From CBDDFV01 sp965227335 (GTDB lineage: Bacteria > Planctomycetota > Phycisphaerae > Phycisphaerales > SM1A02), in assembly GCA_965227335.1 (NCBI GenBank), contig CBDDFV010000002.1, positions 310,001 to 374,000 of the forward strand: a DNA stretch of 64,000 bases. Direction: 5' to 3'. Positions 50,971 through 58,451 of the stretch are shown piece by piece. Within the stretch, counting starts at the first letter, position 1. Every line of letters begins with the position of its first letter. The position numbers were made by a program, and so were the translations under genes. The notes beneath the pieces were generated by a model, which saw nothing but the letters and a program-made list of their open reading frames with translations, did no database searches and was not told the origin of the DNA.

Positions 50971-50971
50971 G

Positions 50972-51436
50972 ATGTCTCGAGAACGACGACGGATGTTGCT
51001 GGCGGAGCTGCTTCGTTCCGGCGCCGCGACGAATCAGGAGGCGCTTGCGCAGGCCCTGGCGAACGCCGGCGAACCCGCGTCCCAGGGCACCGTCTCGCGT
51101 GATCTCGCGGCGATCGGCGCGGTGCGGGGGCCCGCGGGCTACCAGCTCCCGCGGCTGACCGCGGCCAACGGCGTCGGCGTCGCCTCCGCAAACGAACTCG
51201 CCGCCGTCGTCCGTCGTCACGTCGTCTCGATCGAACCCGCCCACGCGACCGTCGTGATCGGGACCGCCCCCGGGCATGCGTCGATCGTCGGCGCGGCGAT
51301 CGACCGGCGTCCCCCGGACGGCGTCGTCGGCACGGTCGCCGGCGACGACACGATCTTTCTCGCCGCGCGGTCGCCGGACATCGCGGCGTCGGTGGCTGAA
51401 GACCTGCGCACGATGCGCGATGGAGCAGATGCATGA
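50972..51436 (+). CDS. argR: Arginine repressor
   Basis: 154 residues. ArgR is a hexameric regulator that binds ARG boxes when arginine is present. The N-terminal winged helix shows RRRMLLAELLRSGAATNQEA and GTVSRDLAAIGAVR (recognition helix with the SRDL motif). The C-terminal oligomerisation and arginine-binding domain includes VVIGTAPGHASIVGAAID and GTVAGDDTIFLAA, the Asp pair typical of the arginine site. ATG 50972 (MSRERRR) was chosen; ATG 50957 in the same frame would lie on the promoter/operator. It is the first gene of the arginine operon, and its stop overlaps the next start by 4 bases, so the repressor controls its own operon. Confidence 0.92.
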   Translation: MSRERRRMLLAELLRSGAATNQEALAQALANAGEPASQGTVSRDLAAIGAVRGPAGYQLPRLTAANGVGVASANELAAVVRRHVVSIEPAHATVVIGTAPGHASIVGAAIDRRPPDGVVGTVAGDDTIFLAARSPDIAASVAEDLRTMRDGADA

Positions 51437-52455
51437 GCAACCCCAGACACTTCATCACGACCCAGGACTGGTCGACGCCCGATCTCGCCGCACTCCTTGA
51501 CCACGCCGCGGAACTCAAGCGCTTCCCCCGTCAGCCCCTGCTGGAGGGGAAGTCTGCGGCGCTGGTCTTTTTCAATCCATCCCTTCGCACCCGCACCTCG
51601 TTCGAACTCGGCGTCTGGCAGCTGGGCGGGCACGCGGTCGTGCTCGAGCCCGGCGGCGGGGCATGGGAGATGGCGTTCGGCGACGGCGAGGTCATGGACG
51701 GCACGGCCGAAGAGCACGTGCGCGAAGCCGCGCGGGTGCTGTCCCGCTACTGCGACCTCATCGCGGTGCGCTGTTTCCCGAAGTTCCAGGACTGGTCGGT
51801 CGATCGCGAGGACATCGTCATCCGCGCCTTCGCGAAGCACGCCGAGGTCCCCGTGATCAACATGGAGACCATTACGCATCCGTGCCAGGAGCTCGCCCAC
51901 GTGCTCGCCCTGCGTGAACGGCTGGGGGAGAATCTCGCCGGACGCAAGTACGTCCTGACCTGGACGTATCACCCGCGGCCGCTCAACACCGCCGTCGCCA
52001 ACTCCGCCGCGCTCATCGCAACGCGGTTCGGCATGGACGTCACTCTGCTTTGTCCGGACGAGCGGTACGCGCTGGACGAGCGCTACATGACGCTCGCGTC
52101 TCAGAACGCGGCGGACGCTGGCGGGTCCTTCACCATGTCGCACGACATCGACAGTGTCTACGACGGCGCCGACATCGTCTACGCCAAGAGCTGGGGCGCG
52201 TTGCCCTTCTTCGGACGCTGGGACGAAGAGAAGCCGATTCGCGACGCCAACCGCCACTTCATCGTGGATGAGGCGAAGATGGCCCGGACGAACAACGCCG
52301 TCTTCAGTCACTGCCTGCCCGCCCGCCGCAACATGAAAGCGACCGACGCCGTGATGGACAGTCCGAATTCGATGATCATCGACGAGGCGGAGAACCGCCT
52401 GCACGTTCAGAAGGCGCTGATGTCCGCCCTGGTCGGGGCCCCCGCCCCCTGCTGA
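51433..52455 (+). CDS. argF': N-acetylornithine carbamoyltransferase
   Basis: 340 residues. AOTCase carbamoylates N-acetylornithine to N-acetylcitrulline. The carbamoyl-phosphate motif is NPSLRTRTSFELG and the amino-acid-side motif HCLPARRN. The sequence closely follows the Xanthomonas enzyme from memory (FITTQDWS, INMETITHPCQELAHVLAL, VLTWTYHPRPLNTAVANSA, VYAKSWGALPFFG, DEAENRLHVQKALM), not ordinary OTCase. In VMDGTAEEH, E93 aligns with the Xanthomonas glutamate (E92) reported to select acetylornithine; succinylornithine-specific relatives carry Pro there. ATGA overlap with argR. This assignment explains the deacetylase gene two genes downstream. Confidence 0.9.
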   Translation: MSNPRHFITTQDWSTPDLAALLDHAAELKRFPRQPLLEGKSAALVFFNPSLRTRTSFELGVWQLGGHAVVLEPGGGAWEMAFGDGEVMDGTAEEHVREAARVLSRYCDLIAVRCFPKFQDWSVDREDIVIRAFAKHAEVPVINMETITHPCQELAHVLALRERLGENLAGRKYVLTWTYHPRPLNTAVANSAALIATRFGMDVTLLCPDERYALDERYMTLASQNAADAGGSFTMSHDIDSVYDGADIVYAKSWGALPFFGRWDEEKPIRDANRHFIVDEAKMARTNNAVFSHCLPARRNMKATDAVMDSPNSMIIDEAENRLHVQKALMSALVGAPAPC

Positions 52456-52500
52456 CGCCGTCTTCCCCTTTCCTTCTCCTGTCAGATGAGGAGCCGCCCG

Positions 52501-53745
52501 ATGGCGACCCGCCCCCTCGTCGTGCTCGCCTTTTCCGGCGGCCTCGACACCAGTTACTGCGTTCTCCACCTGATCGACCAGGGCTACGACGTCGTCACCG
52601 TCTTCGCCGACACCGCCCGCGCCGGCGACGCCGCGGCGGAGGCGATCGAGGCCCGCGCCCTCGAACTCGGCGCGACGCGTCACCTCACCGTCGACGTCGC
52701 CGACGACCTCTGGCGCACCATCGTCGTCCCCATGGTCATGGGCGGCGCGATGTACCGTGACCGGTATCCGCTGCTCTGTTCCGACCGGTACCTCATCGCG
52801 GCGGAGAGCGTCCGCGTCGCGCAGGAACTCGGGGCCGATGCGATCGCTCACGGCTGCACGGCCATGGGCAACGACCAGGTCCGGCTCGATCTCTCGATCC
52901 GGGCGCTCACCGACCTCCCGATCCTCGCCCCCATTCGGGAGATCCAGGGACGCACCGACACGCCGCGTGCATTCGAAATCGACGTCCTGCAGCAACGCGG
53001 CTTCTCCGTGCCCGCCGACGTCAAACGCTACACGATCAACGAGAACCTGCTCGGCGTCACGATCTCCGGCGGCGAGATCGACGACTTCAAGGCTCCCGCC
53101 TCTGACGCGTGGAAGTGGACCGCCGCCCCCGGCGATCGTCCCGCCCGGCCGGAGCAGTTCACCATCACGTTCGACGGCGGCGCCCCGGCGGCCCTGAACG
53201 GCGAGACGCTCGACGGACCGACCATGCTGCGCACGCTCAACGCCGCCCTCGGCGCGCACGGCGTGGGGCGCAACCTTTACTGCGGCGACACGATCGTCGG
53301 CCTGAAGGGACGAATCGCGTTCGAGTGTCCGGGGCTCGAAGGACTGCTCGTCGCCCACAAGGCCCTCGAGGAGACGGTGCTCACCAGCGCGCAGAACGAA
53401 TTCAAGCCGCTCGCCGCCCGACGCTGGACCGATCTCGTCTTCGCCGCGCAGTACTTCGAGCCCCTGCGGGCCGATCTCGAGACCTTCATCCGCGCGACCC
53501 AGGCGAACGTGTCCGGCGACGTCACGATCGAGGCGGTCGGCGGGTCATGCGCGGCGGTCGCGCTCGACACGCCCCACAAGCTCGTGCGGGCCGGCGCGAC
53601 GTACGCACAGCACGCCGACTGGTCGGCCGCGGACGCGGTCGGCTTCATCACCATCTTCGGTCAGTCCATGACGCTCGGCGCCGCCGCGCACGCCGGACGG
53701 ACCGCCCCCGCCGCCCGGAGCGAATCGTGTCTGACGACCTCCTGA
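52501..53745 (+). CDS. argG: Argininosuccinate synthase
   Basis: 414 residues. ArgG joins citrulline and aspartate using ATP. The P-loop-like AFSGGLDTSYCVLHL lies near residue 8, with HGCTAMGNDQVRLDLSIRAL (citrulline/aspartate site) and YTINENLLGVTISGGEIDDF later. ATG 52501 has GAGGAG 7 bases upstream. It belongs to the divergent ArgG branch I associate with operons of the acetylcitrulline type. It lies 45 bases after the carbamoyltransferase, the only real gap in the operon, and its 3' end overlaps the deacetylase start by 19 bases. Confidence 0.93.
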   Translation: MATRPLVVLAFSGGLDTSYCVLHLIDQGYDVVTVFADTARAGDAAAEAIEARALELGATRHLTVDVADDLWRTIVVPMVMGGAMYRDRYPLLCSDRYLIAAESVRVAQELGADAIAHGCTAMGNDQVRLDLSIRALTDLPILAPIREIQGRTDTPRAFEIDVLQQRGFSVPADVKRYTINENLLGVTISGGEIDDFKAPASDAWKWTAAPGDRPARPEQFTITFDGGAPAALNGETLDGPTMLRTLNAALGAHGVGRNLYCGDTIVGLKGRIAFECPGLEGLLVAHKALEETVLTSAQNEFKPLAARRWTDLVFAAQYFEPLRADLETFIRATQANVSGDVTIEAVGGSCAAVALDTPHKLVRAGATYAQHADWSAADAVGFITIFGQSMTLGAAAHAGRTAPAARSESCLTTS

Positions 53746-54812
53746 CGCATCTCGCCGCCCTCGTCGCGATCGACACCTCCAACCCGCCCCGGGCGATGCA
53801 TGCCGACCATGCGATCGTCGCGTGCGTCGCCGACGCGCTGCGAGCCGCGCACTTCGACGTGGCGATCGACGACCTCGGGGACGGCTGCGTCAATGTTCAT
53901 GGCGTGCGAGGCGGCGGTGCGCGGCTGCTGTTCAACTGTCATCTCGACACCGTCCCCGCCGGGCCGGGCTGGACGAGCGATCCGTGGACGCTGCACGTCG
54001 CCGACGGCCGCGCCCGCGGGCTCGGGGCGTGCGACATCAAGGGGGCCGCCGCGTGTCTTCTCGTGGCGGCGACGCAGACCGACGCGCCGTGCGAGATCCT
54101 CTTCTCCACCGACGAGGAGGCGGGCGGAAGTCGGTGCGTGCGTACGTTCGCGTCGGCGCAACGCGACCGCTACGACCTCGCCGTCGTCGCCGAACCGACA
54201 AACGGACGCGCGGTGCTCAGCCACCGTGGTCTCGCCACGTTCGAACTGGCGTTCGAGGGAACGGCCGCCCACACGTCGCGTCCGGACGCCGCGGCGGACA
54301 GCGCCGTTCACCATGCGGTGCTTTGGGGCGGGCGGGCGATCGACGCCGCCGCGCCGGACGACCTGCGGCTGAACCTCGGCGTGGTCGAGGGCGGAGTGAA
54401 GGCGAACATCGCGGCGCCGTCGGCGCGAATCGTCTACGGCGTGCGTCCGCCCGGCGCCATCGACGCGGCGTCCGCGGGCCGCGCCCTCGCGTCTCTGACC
54501 GACGCCCGGACGACCCTGACCTCGCGCTTCGAGGCCCCCGGTCTGGCCCGACACGACGCCGCGGCGCGATGGGCGTCGTCGTTCGGCGTCCCGCCCGGTC
54601 CCGACGTCGATTTCTGGACCGAAGCCGCCCTCTTCGCCGACGCGGGAATCGGGGCGATGGTGTTCGGTCCCGGCGACATTGCGCAAGCGCACGCGGCGGA
54701 GGAGTTCGTCTCCGTCGCGGACCTCGAAGCGGTCGCCGCGTGGTATGGTCGCATGATCGAGCGCGGCGCCGACGTCTCGCCATCCGCCCTTGCGACGGAG
54801 TCCCGGTCATGA
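53727..54812 (+). CDS. argE': ArgE/M20-family deacetylase, probably N-acetylcitrulline deacetylase
   Basis: 361 residues of the zinc-dependent M20 family. GTG 53727 (VSDDLLTHL) follows GGAG by 6 bases, overlapping argG. Metal and catalytic motifs: NCHLDTVP (His, Asp), GACDIKGA (bridging Asp), STDEEAGG (catalytic and metal Glu), AEPTNGRAV, and a late H in AQAHAAEEFV. The dimerisation domain shows EGTAAHTSRPD. In Xanthomonas the equivalent enzyme hydrolyses N-acetylcitrulline to citrulline. Substrate preference for acetylcitrulline rather than acetylornithine is inferred from its position between the carbamoyltransferase/argG and the kinase. It overlaps the next gene by 4 bases (ATGA). Confidence 0.88.
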   Translation: MSDDLLTHLAALVAIDTSNPPRAMHADHAIVACVADALRAAHFDVAIDDLGDGCVNVHGVRGGGARLLFNCHLDTVPAGPGWTSDPWTLHVADGRARGLGACDIKGAAACLLVAATQTDAPCEILFSTDEEAGGSRCVRTFASAQRDRYDLAVVAEPTNGRAVLSHRGLATFELAFEGTAAHTSRPDAAADSAVHHAVLWGGRAIDAAAPDDLRLNLGVVEGGVKANIAAPSARIVYGVRPPGAIDAASAGRALASLTDARTTLTSRFEAPGLARHDAAARWASSFGVPPGPDVDFWTEAALFADAGIGAMVFGPGDIAQAHAAEEFVSVADLEAVAAWYGRMIERGADVSPSALATESRS

Positions 54813-56137
54813 TGCGTGAGATCATTCTCAACCTGCTCCACAACCTCGGCGGCAAGCGGGAAGTCGCCCGTTATCTCCGGGCGTACACGGACGCGGGGGA
54901 TCTGCGGTCGACGGTGGTGAAGGTCGGCGGCGCGTTGATCGAGAACAACCTCGAGGAGCTGGCGTCGTCGCTCGCGTTCCTGCGGCACCTCGGCATGTCG
55001 CCGGTGGTCGTGCACGGGGCCGGGCCGCAGCTGTCGCGGGAACTCGAAGCGCAGGGCGTGACGTGCGACTTCGTCGACGGCCTGCGGGTGACGACGCCGG
55101 AAGTGCTGGCCGCCGCCCACCGGATGTTCCTGCGCGAAGGCGGGCGCCTGACCGAGGCGATCGACGCCCATGGCGTGCGGGCGCGGCTGCTCCCCTCCGG
55201 CGTGCTCGAAGTGGAGCCGGACGATCCGGAGCGTCTCGGTCTCGTCGGGCGGATCTCCCGGGTGGACATGGCGCCGATTCGCGACGCCCTCGCGGCGGGG
55301 TACATTCCGGTGCTGTCGCCGATGGGCGCGACCCGCGACGGGCAACTGCTCAACGTGAACGCGGACACCGCGGCCCGCGCCCTCGCGGAGACCCTGCGTC
55401 CCGAAAAGATCATCTTCCTCACCGAAACCGGCGGGATCCTCGACGCCCACGGCGCCATCATCTCCGCCGTCAACCTGACCGAGGACGCGGATCGACTCGT
55501 CGAGACCGGAGCGGTGAGCGGCGGGATGGCCCGCAAGCTGACGGAGATCGGCGAACTGCTCGACGGGCTCCCCCCCCAGGCGTCGATCTCGATCACCCGC
55601 CCCGCCCAGCTCGCGAAGGAGCTGTTCACGCACCAGGGCGGCGGGACGCTGGTCCGTCGCGGCGCGCCGATCCTGGTTCACGACAGCGCCGACGGACTCG
55701 ATCTCGACCAGCTCCGCACCCTCATCGAGAGCGCGTTCCGACGGACGCTGCGCGATGACTACTTCGATACGGTGAGGGGGGCCGAGTTCCTGGTCGCCAA
55801 AGGCGCCGCCCTCGCCGTCATCACCACCGACGAACCCGCCCCATATCTCGACAAGTTCGCGGTCACCGCCGAAGCGCAGGGGGCCGGCCTCGGCGCTTCG
55901 CTCTGGGCGCGGATCGAAGCGCGACACCCACGGCTCTACTGGCGTTCGCGAGAAGACAACCGCATCAACGCGTGGTACATGCAACACGCCGACGGCATGC
56001 ACCGGGCCGACGGATGGCTCGTCTTCTGGCGCGGGCTGAAGACGCGCGACGACATCGAAACGTGCATCGCGCAGGCGCTGGATCGCCCCCCGGCCTTCAC
56101 GTCGCATCCGTCGGTGGAGGTGACCGTTGGCGCCTGA
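54809..56137 (+). CDS. argAB: Bifunctional N-acetylglutamate synthase/kinase
   Basis: 442 residues in two domains. Residues ~1-280 are an amino-acid kinase like N-acetylglutamate kinase (VVKVGGALIENN, VVVHGAGPQLSRELEAQGVT, NVNADTAARALAE, FLTETGGILD). Residues ~290-435 form a GNAT acetyltransferase of the vertebrate/Xanthomonas NAGS type (AALAVITTDEPAPYLDKFAV, EAQGAGLGASLWARI, YWRSREDNRINAWYMQHADG). The fusion performs the first two steps of arginine synthesis. ATG 54809 (MMREIILNLL) overlaps the deacetylase stop. The presence of the synthase domain means no separate argA or argJ is required. This matches the NAGS/K fusions described in Xanthomonas and relatives. Confidence 0.92.
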   Translation: MMREIILNLLHNLGGKREVARYLRAYTDAGDLRSTVVKVGGALIENNLEELASSLAFLRHLGMSPVVVHGAGPQLSRELEAQGVTCDFVDGLRVTTPEVLAAAHRMFLREGGRLTEAIDAHGVRARLLPSGVLEVEPDDPERLGLVGRISRVDMAPIRDALAAGYIPVLSPMGATRDGQLLNVNADTAARALAETLRPEKIIFLTETGGILDAHGAIISAVNLTEDADRLVETGAVSGGMARKLTEIGELLDGLPPQASISITRPAQLAKELFTHQGGGTLVRRGAPILVHDSADGLDLDQLRTLIESAFRRTLRDDYFDTVRGAEFLVAKGAALAVITTDEPAPYLDKFAVTAEAQGAGLGASLWARIEARHPRLYWRSREDNRINAWYMQHADGMHRADGWLVFWRGLKTRDDIETCIAQALDRPPAFTSHPSVEVTVGA

Positions 56138-57110
56138 AACGAGCCCATCCCGAACCTTCGCCATCGGCGTCGTCGGCGCGCGGGGCTACGCCGGCGCGGA
56201 ACTGCTCCGCATCATCGACGCGCATCCGAACTTCACGCTGGCGTTCGCGGCGTCGCGGGCGCGGGCGGGGGAGCCGGTCGTGGTCGGCGGCGGCGACAAC
56301 GGCGCGTCGGAGCAGACGTACGTCAGCGCTGATCCCGAGGGCGTCGCACGTCGGGAGGCGGACGCCCTCGTGCTCGCCGCGCCGGACGGCGCGAGCGATC
56401 CCTACGTCGACGCCGTCGACCGGATCGCCCCCGAGACCGTCATCGTCGATCTCTCCGCCGACCACCGCTTCGACGTCGCGTGGGCGTACGGCCTGCCGGA
56501 GCATCATCTCCACGATCTTCTCGGCGCGAAACGCATCGCCAACCCCGGCTGTTACGCGACCGCGATTCAGCTGGCGCTGTTCGCGCTGCTCCCTCATCTC
56601 GACCCGGCCCGCCCGCCCCATGCGTTCGGCGTGTCCGGGTATTCCGGCGCGGGGACCACGCCGTCGCCGCGCAACGATCCCGACCAGCTCGCCGACGGCG
56701 TGACCCCCTACCGACTCGTCGATCACAATCACGAGCGGGAGGTGACGCGTCATCTGCGCCGGCCCGTGCGGTTCTCGCCGCACGTCGCGCCGTTCTTTCG
56801 CGGGCTGACCGTCACGATCCAGGCGACGCTCCGCGAGCCGACGCCCGCGGAGACGATCGTCGGTTGGTACGAAGCGATGTACGCAACTGCGCCGCTGGTG
56901 ACGGTCGTCGGAACGGAGACGCCGCGGGTGCAGGACGCGGCGAACGATCCGGGCGCCTGTATCGGCGGGGTCACGATCGGCGGACCGCAGGGACGGGACG
57001 TGGCCGCGGTCGCGACGCTGGACAATCTTCTCAAGGGCGCGTCGACGCAGGCGGTGCAGAATCTCAACGCCGCATTCGGCCTCGATCCCGCCGTCGGAGT
57101 CCTGCCATGA
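56127..57110 (+). CDS. argC: N-acetyl-gamma-glutamyl-phosphate reductase
   Basis: 327 residues. ArgC reduces acetylglutamyl phosphate to the semialdehyde with NADPH. The Rossmann motif VVGARGYAGAELLRII is N-terminal, and the catalytic cysteine is C142 in IANPGCYATAIQLAL. GVSGYSGAG, RFSPHVAPFFRGL and the C-terminal VATLDNLLKGASTQAVQNLN complete the family. The start is TTG 56127, six bases after GGAGG, overlapping the previous stop by 11 bases. No ATG or GTG fits as well. It overlaps argH by 4 bases. Confidence 0.93.
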   Translation: MAPETSPSRTFAIGVVGARGYAGAELLRIIDAHPNFTLAFAASRARAGEPVVVGGGDNGASEQTYVSADPEGVARREADALVLAAPDGASDPYVDAVDRIAPETVIVDLSADHRFDVAWAYGLPEHHLHDLLGAKRIANPGCYATAIQLALFALLPHLDPARPPHAFGVSGYSGAGTTPSPRNDPDQLADGVTPYRLVDHNHEREVTRHLRRPVRFSPHVAPFFRGLTVTIQATLREPTPAETIVGWYEAMYATAPLVTVVGTETPRVQDAANDPGACIGGVTIGGPQGRDVAAVATLDNLLKGASTQAVQNLNAAFGLDPAVGVLP

Positions 57111-58414
57111 GCAGTCTGCTGTGGAACAAATCGGGCGTCGAAACCGACCCGGCGGTCATGACGTTTCTGGCCGGGACGGACGTGCTGCTCGATCGCGAGC
57201 TGTTTCCATTCGACCTTCGCGCCACCGCCGCCCACGCTCGCGGACTGGGTCGGCGCGGCTGGCTGACGGCGGACGAGGTTGATGCAATCGTGGGCGCGCT
57301 CGATGACCTCGGCCGGTTGTTCGCGGCCGGCGAGTTCGTCCTCGACGAGCGATTCGAGGACGGTCATTCGGCCATCGAGTCGTTCCTGACCGATCGGCTG
57401 GGCGCCGCCGGAGCACGGGTGCATCTCGGACGCAGTCGGAACGACCAGGTGCTCGTGGCCACGCGTCTGTACATGATCGACGCCCTGCAAGGCGTGCAGG
57501 CGACGCTCATCGAGAGCGCGCGGGCCGCCCTCGAGCGGGCGCGGACCCACGAGCACGACCCGATGCCGGGGTACACGCACCTGCAGCGGGCGACGCCGTC
57601 GAGCGTCGGACTGTGGATGGCGTCTTTCGCGGAGTCGTTCGCGGAGTCGGCGGACCTTGCGCGGCTGACGACGCGGTGGCTTGATTCGTCGCCCCTCGGA
57701 ACCGCGGCGGGATACGGCGTGAATCTCCCGCTCGACCGAGAGGGGGTCGCGTCGGAACTGGGGTTCAGCCGCCTGCAGATCAACCCGATGGCCGCCCAGG
57801 CGAGTCGCGGCAAGCACGAGGTCCAGGTGCTGAGCGTCCTCTGGCAGGCGTTGCAGGATGCGCGTCGACTCGCGTGGGATCTCTCGCTCTTCAGCACCGC
57901 GGAGTTCGGCTTCGTCCGCATGCCGGAGCACATGCTGACCGGGTCGTCGATCATGCCGAACAAGCGCAACCCCGACGTGGCGGAAGTCATGCGGGCGTCG
58001 TGTGCGACGGTGGCGGGTCGACTGACGGAAGTCCAGCAGATCCTCGGCCTGCCGAGCGGATACCACCGCGACCTGCAGCTCACCAAGCGGGCGCTCGTCG
58101 ACGGCGTCGCTGCGACCCGTCAGACGCTGACGCTGCTGCCCGACATCCTGCGCGGCACGACGTTCGACCTCGAACGCATGCGGGCGGCGATCGATCCCGG
58201 TATGGCCGCGACGGATCGCGCCGTCGAACTCGCGGTCGACGGATTGCCGTTCCGGGAGGCGTACCGACAGGTGGCGGCGGAGCTCGCGTCCGGCGCGGGT
58301 CCCGCCGGCCGGTCCGCCGACGAAAGCCGCGCCGCCCGGGTGTCGCCGGGCGGCTGCGCGGATCTGCGTCTTGACGAACTCGCCGCGCGAATCGACGCGC
58401 TCGCGACGGACTGA
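57107..58414 (+). CDS. argH: Argininosuccinate lyase
   Basis: 435 residues. ArgH splits argininosuccinate into arginine and fumarate, the last step of the pathway. The superfamily signature GSSIMPNKRNPD is present, with the substrate motif HLGRSRNDQV and PGYTHLQRATPSS. ATG 57107 overlaps the argC stop (ATGA). The last ~40 residues (after FREAYRQVAAEL) are more variable and include a GPAGRSADESRAAR stretch. It is the final gene of the operon; the next gene starts 38 bases downstream with no terminator, so read-through is possible. argD is not present. Confidence 0.94.
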   Translation: MSSLLWNKSGVETDPAVMTFLAGTDVLLDRELFPFDLRATAAHARGLGRRGWLTADEVDAIVGALDDLGRLFAAGEFVLDERFEDGHSAIESFLTDRLGAAGARVHLGRSRNDQVLVATRLYMIDALQGVQATLIESARAALERARTHEHDPMPGYTHLQRATPSSVGLWMASFAESFAESADLARLTTRWLDSSPLGTAAGYGVNLPLDREGVASELGFSRLQINPMAAQASRGKHEVQVLSVLWQALQDARRLAWDLSLFSTAEFGFVRMPEHMLTGSSIMPNKRNPDVAEVMRASCATVAGRLTEVQQILGLPSGYHRDLQLTKRALVDGVAATRQTLTLLPDILRGTTFDLERMRAAIDPGMAATDRAVELAVDGLPFREAYRQVAAELASGAGPAGRSADESRAARVSPGGCADLRLDELAARIDALATD

Positions 58415-58451
58415 TCGGTCGTCGCATCGAAAACGCGCTATGATCTCCGGC

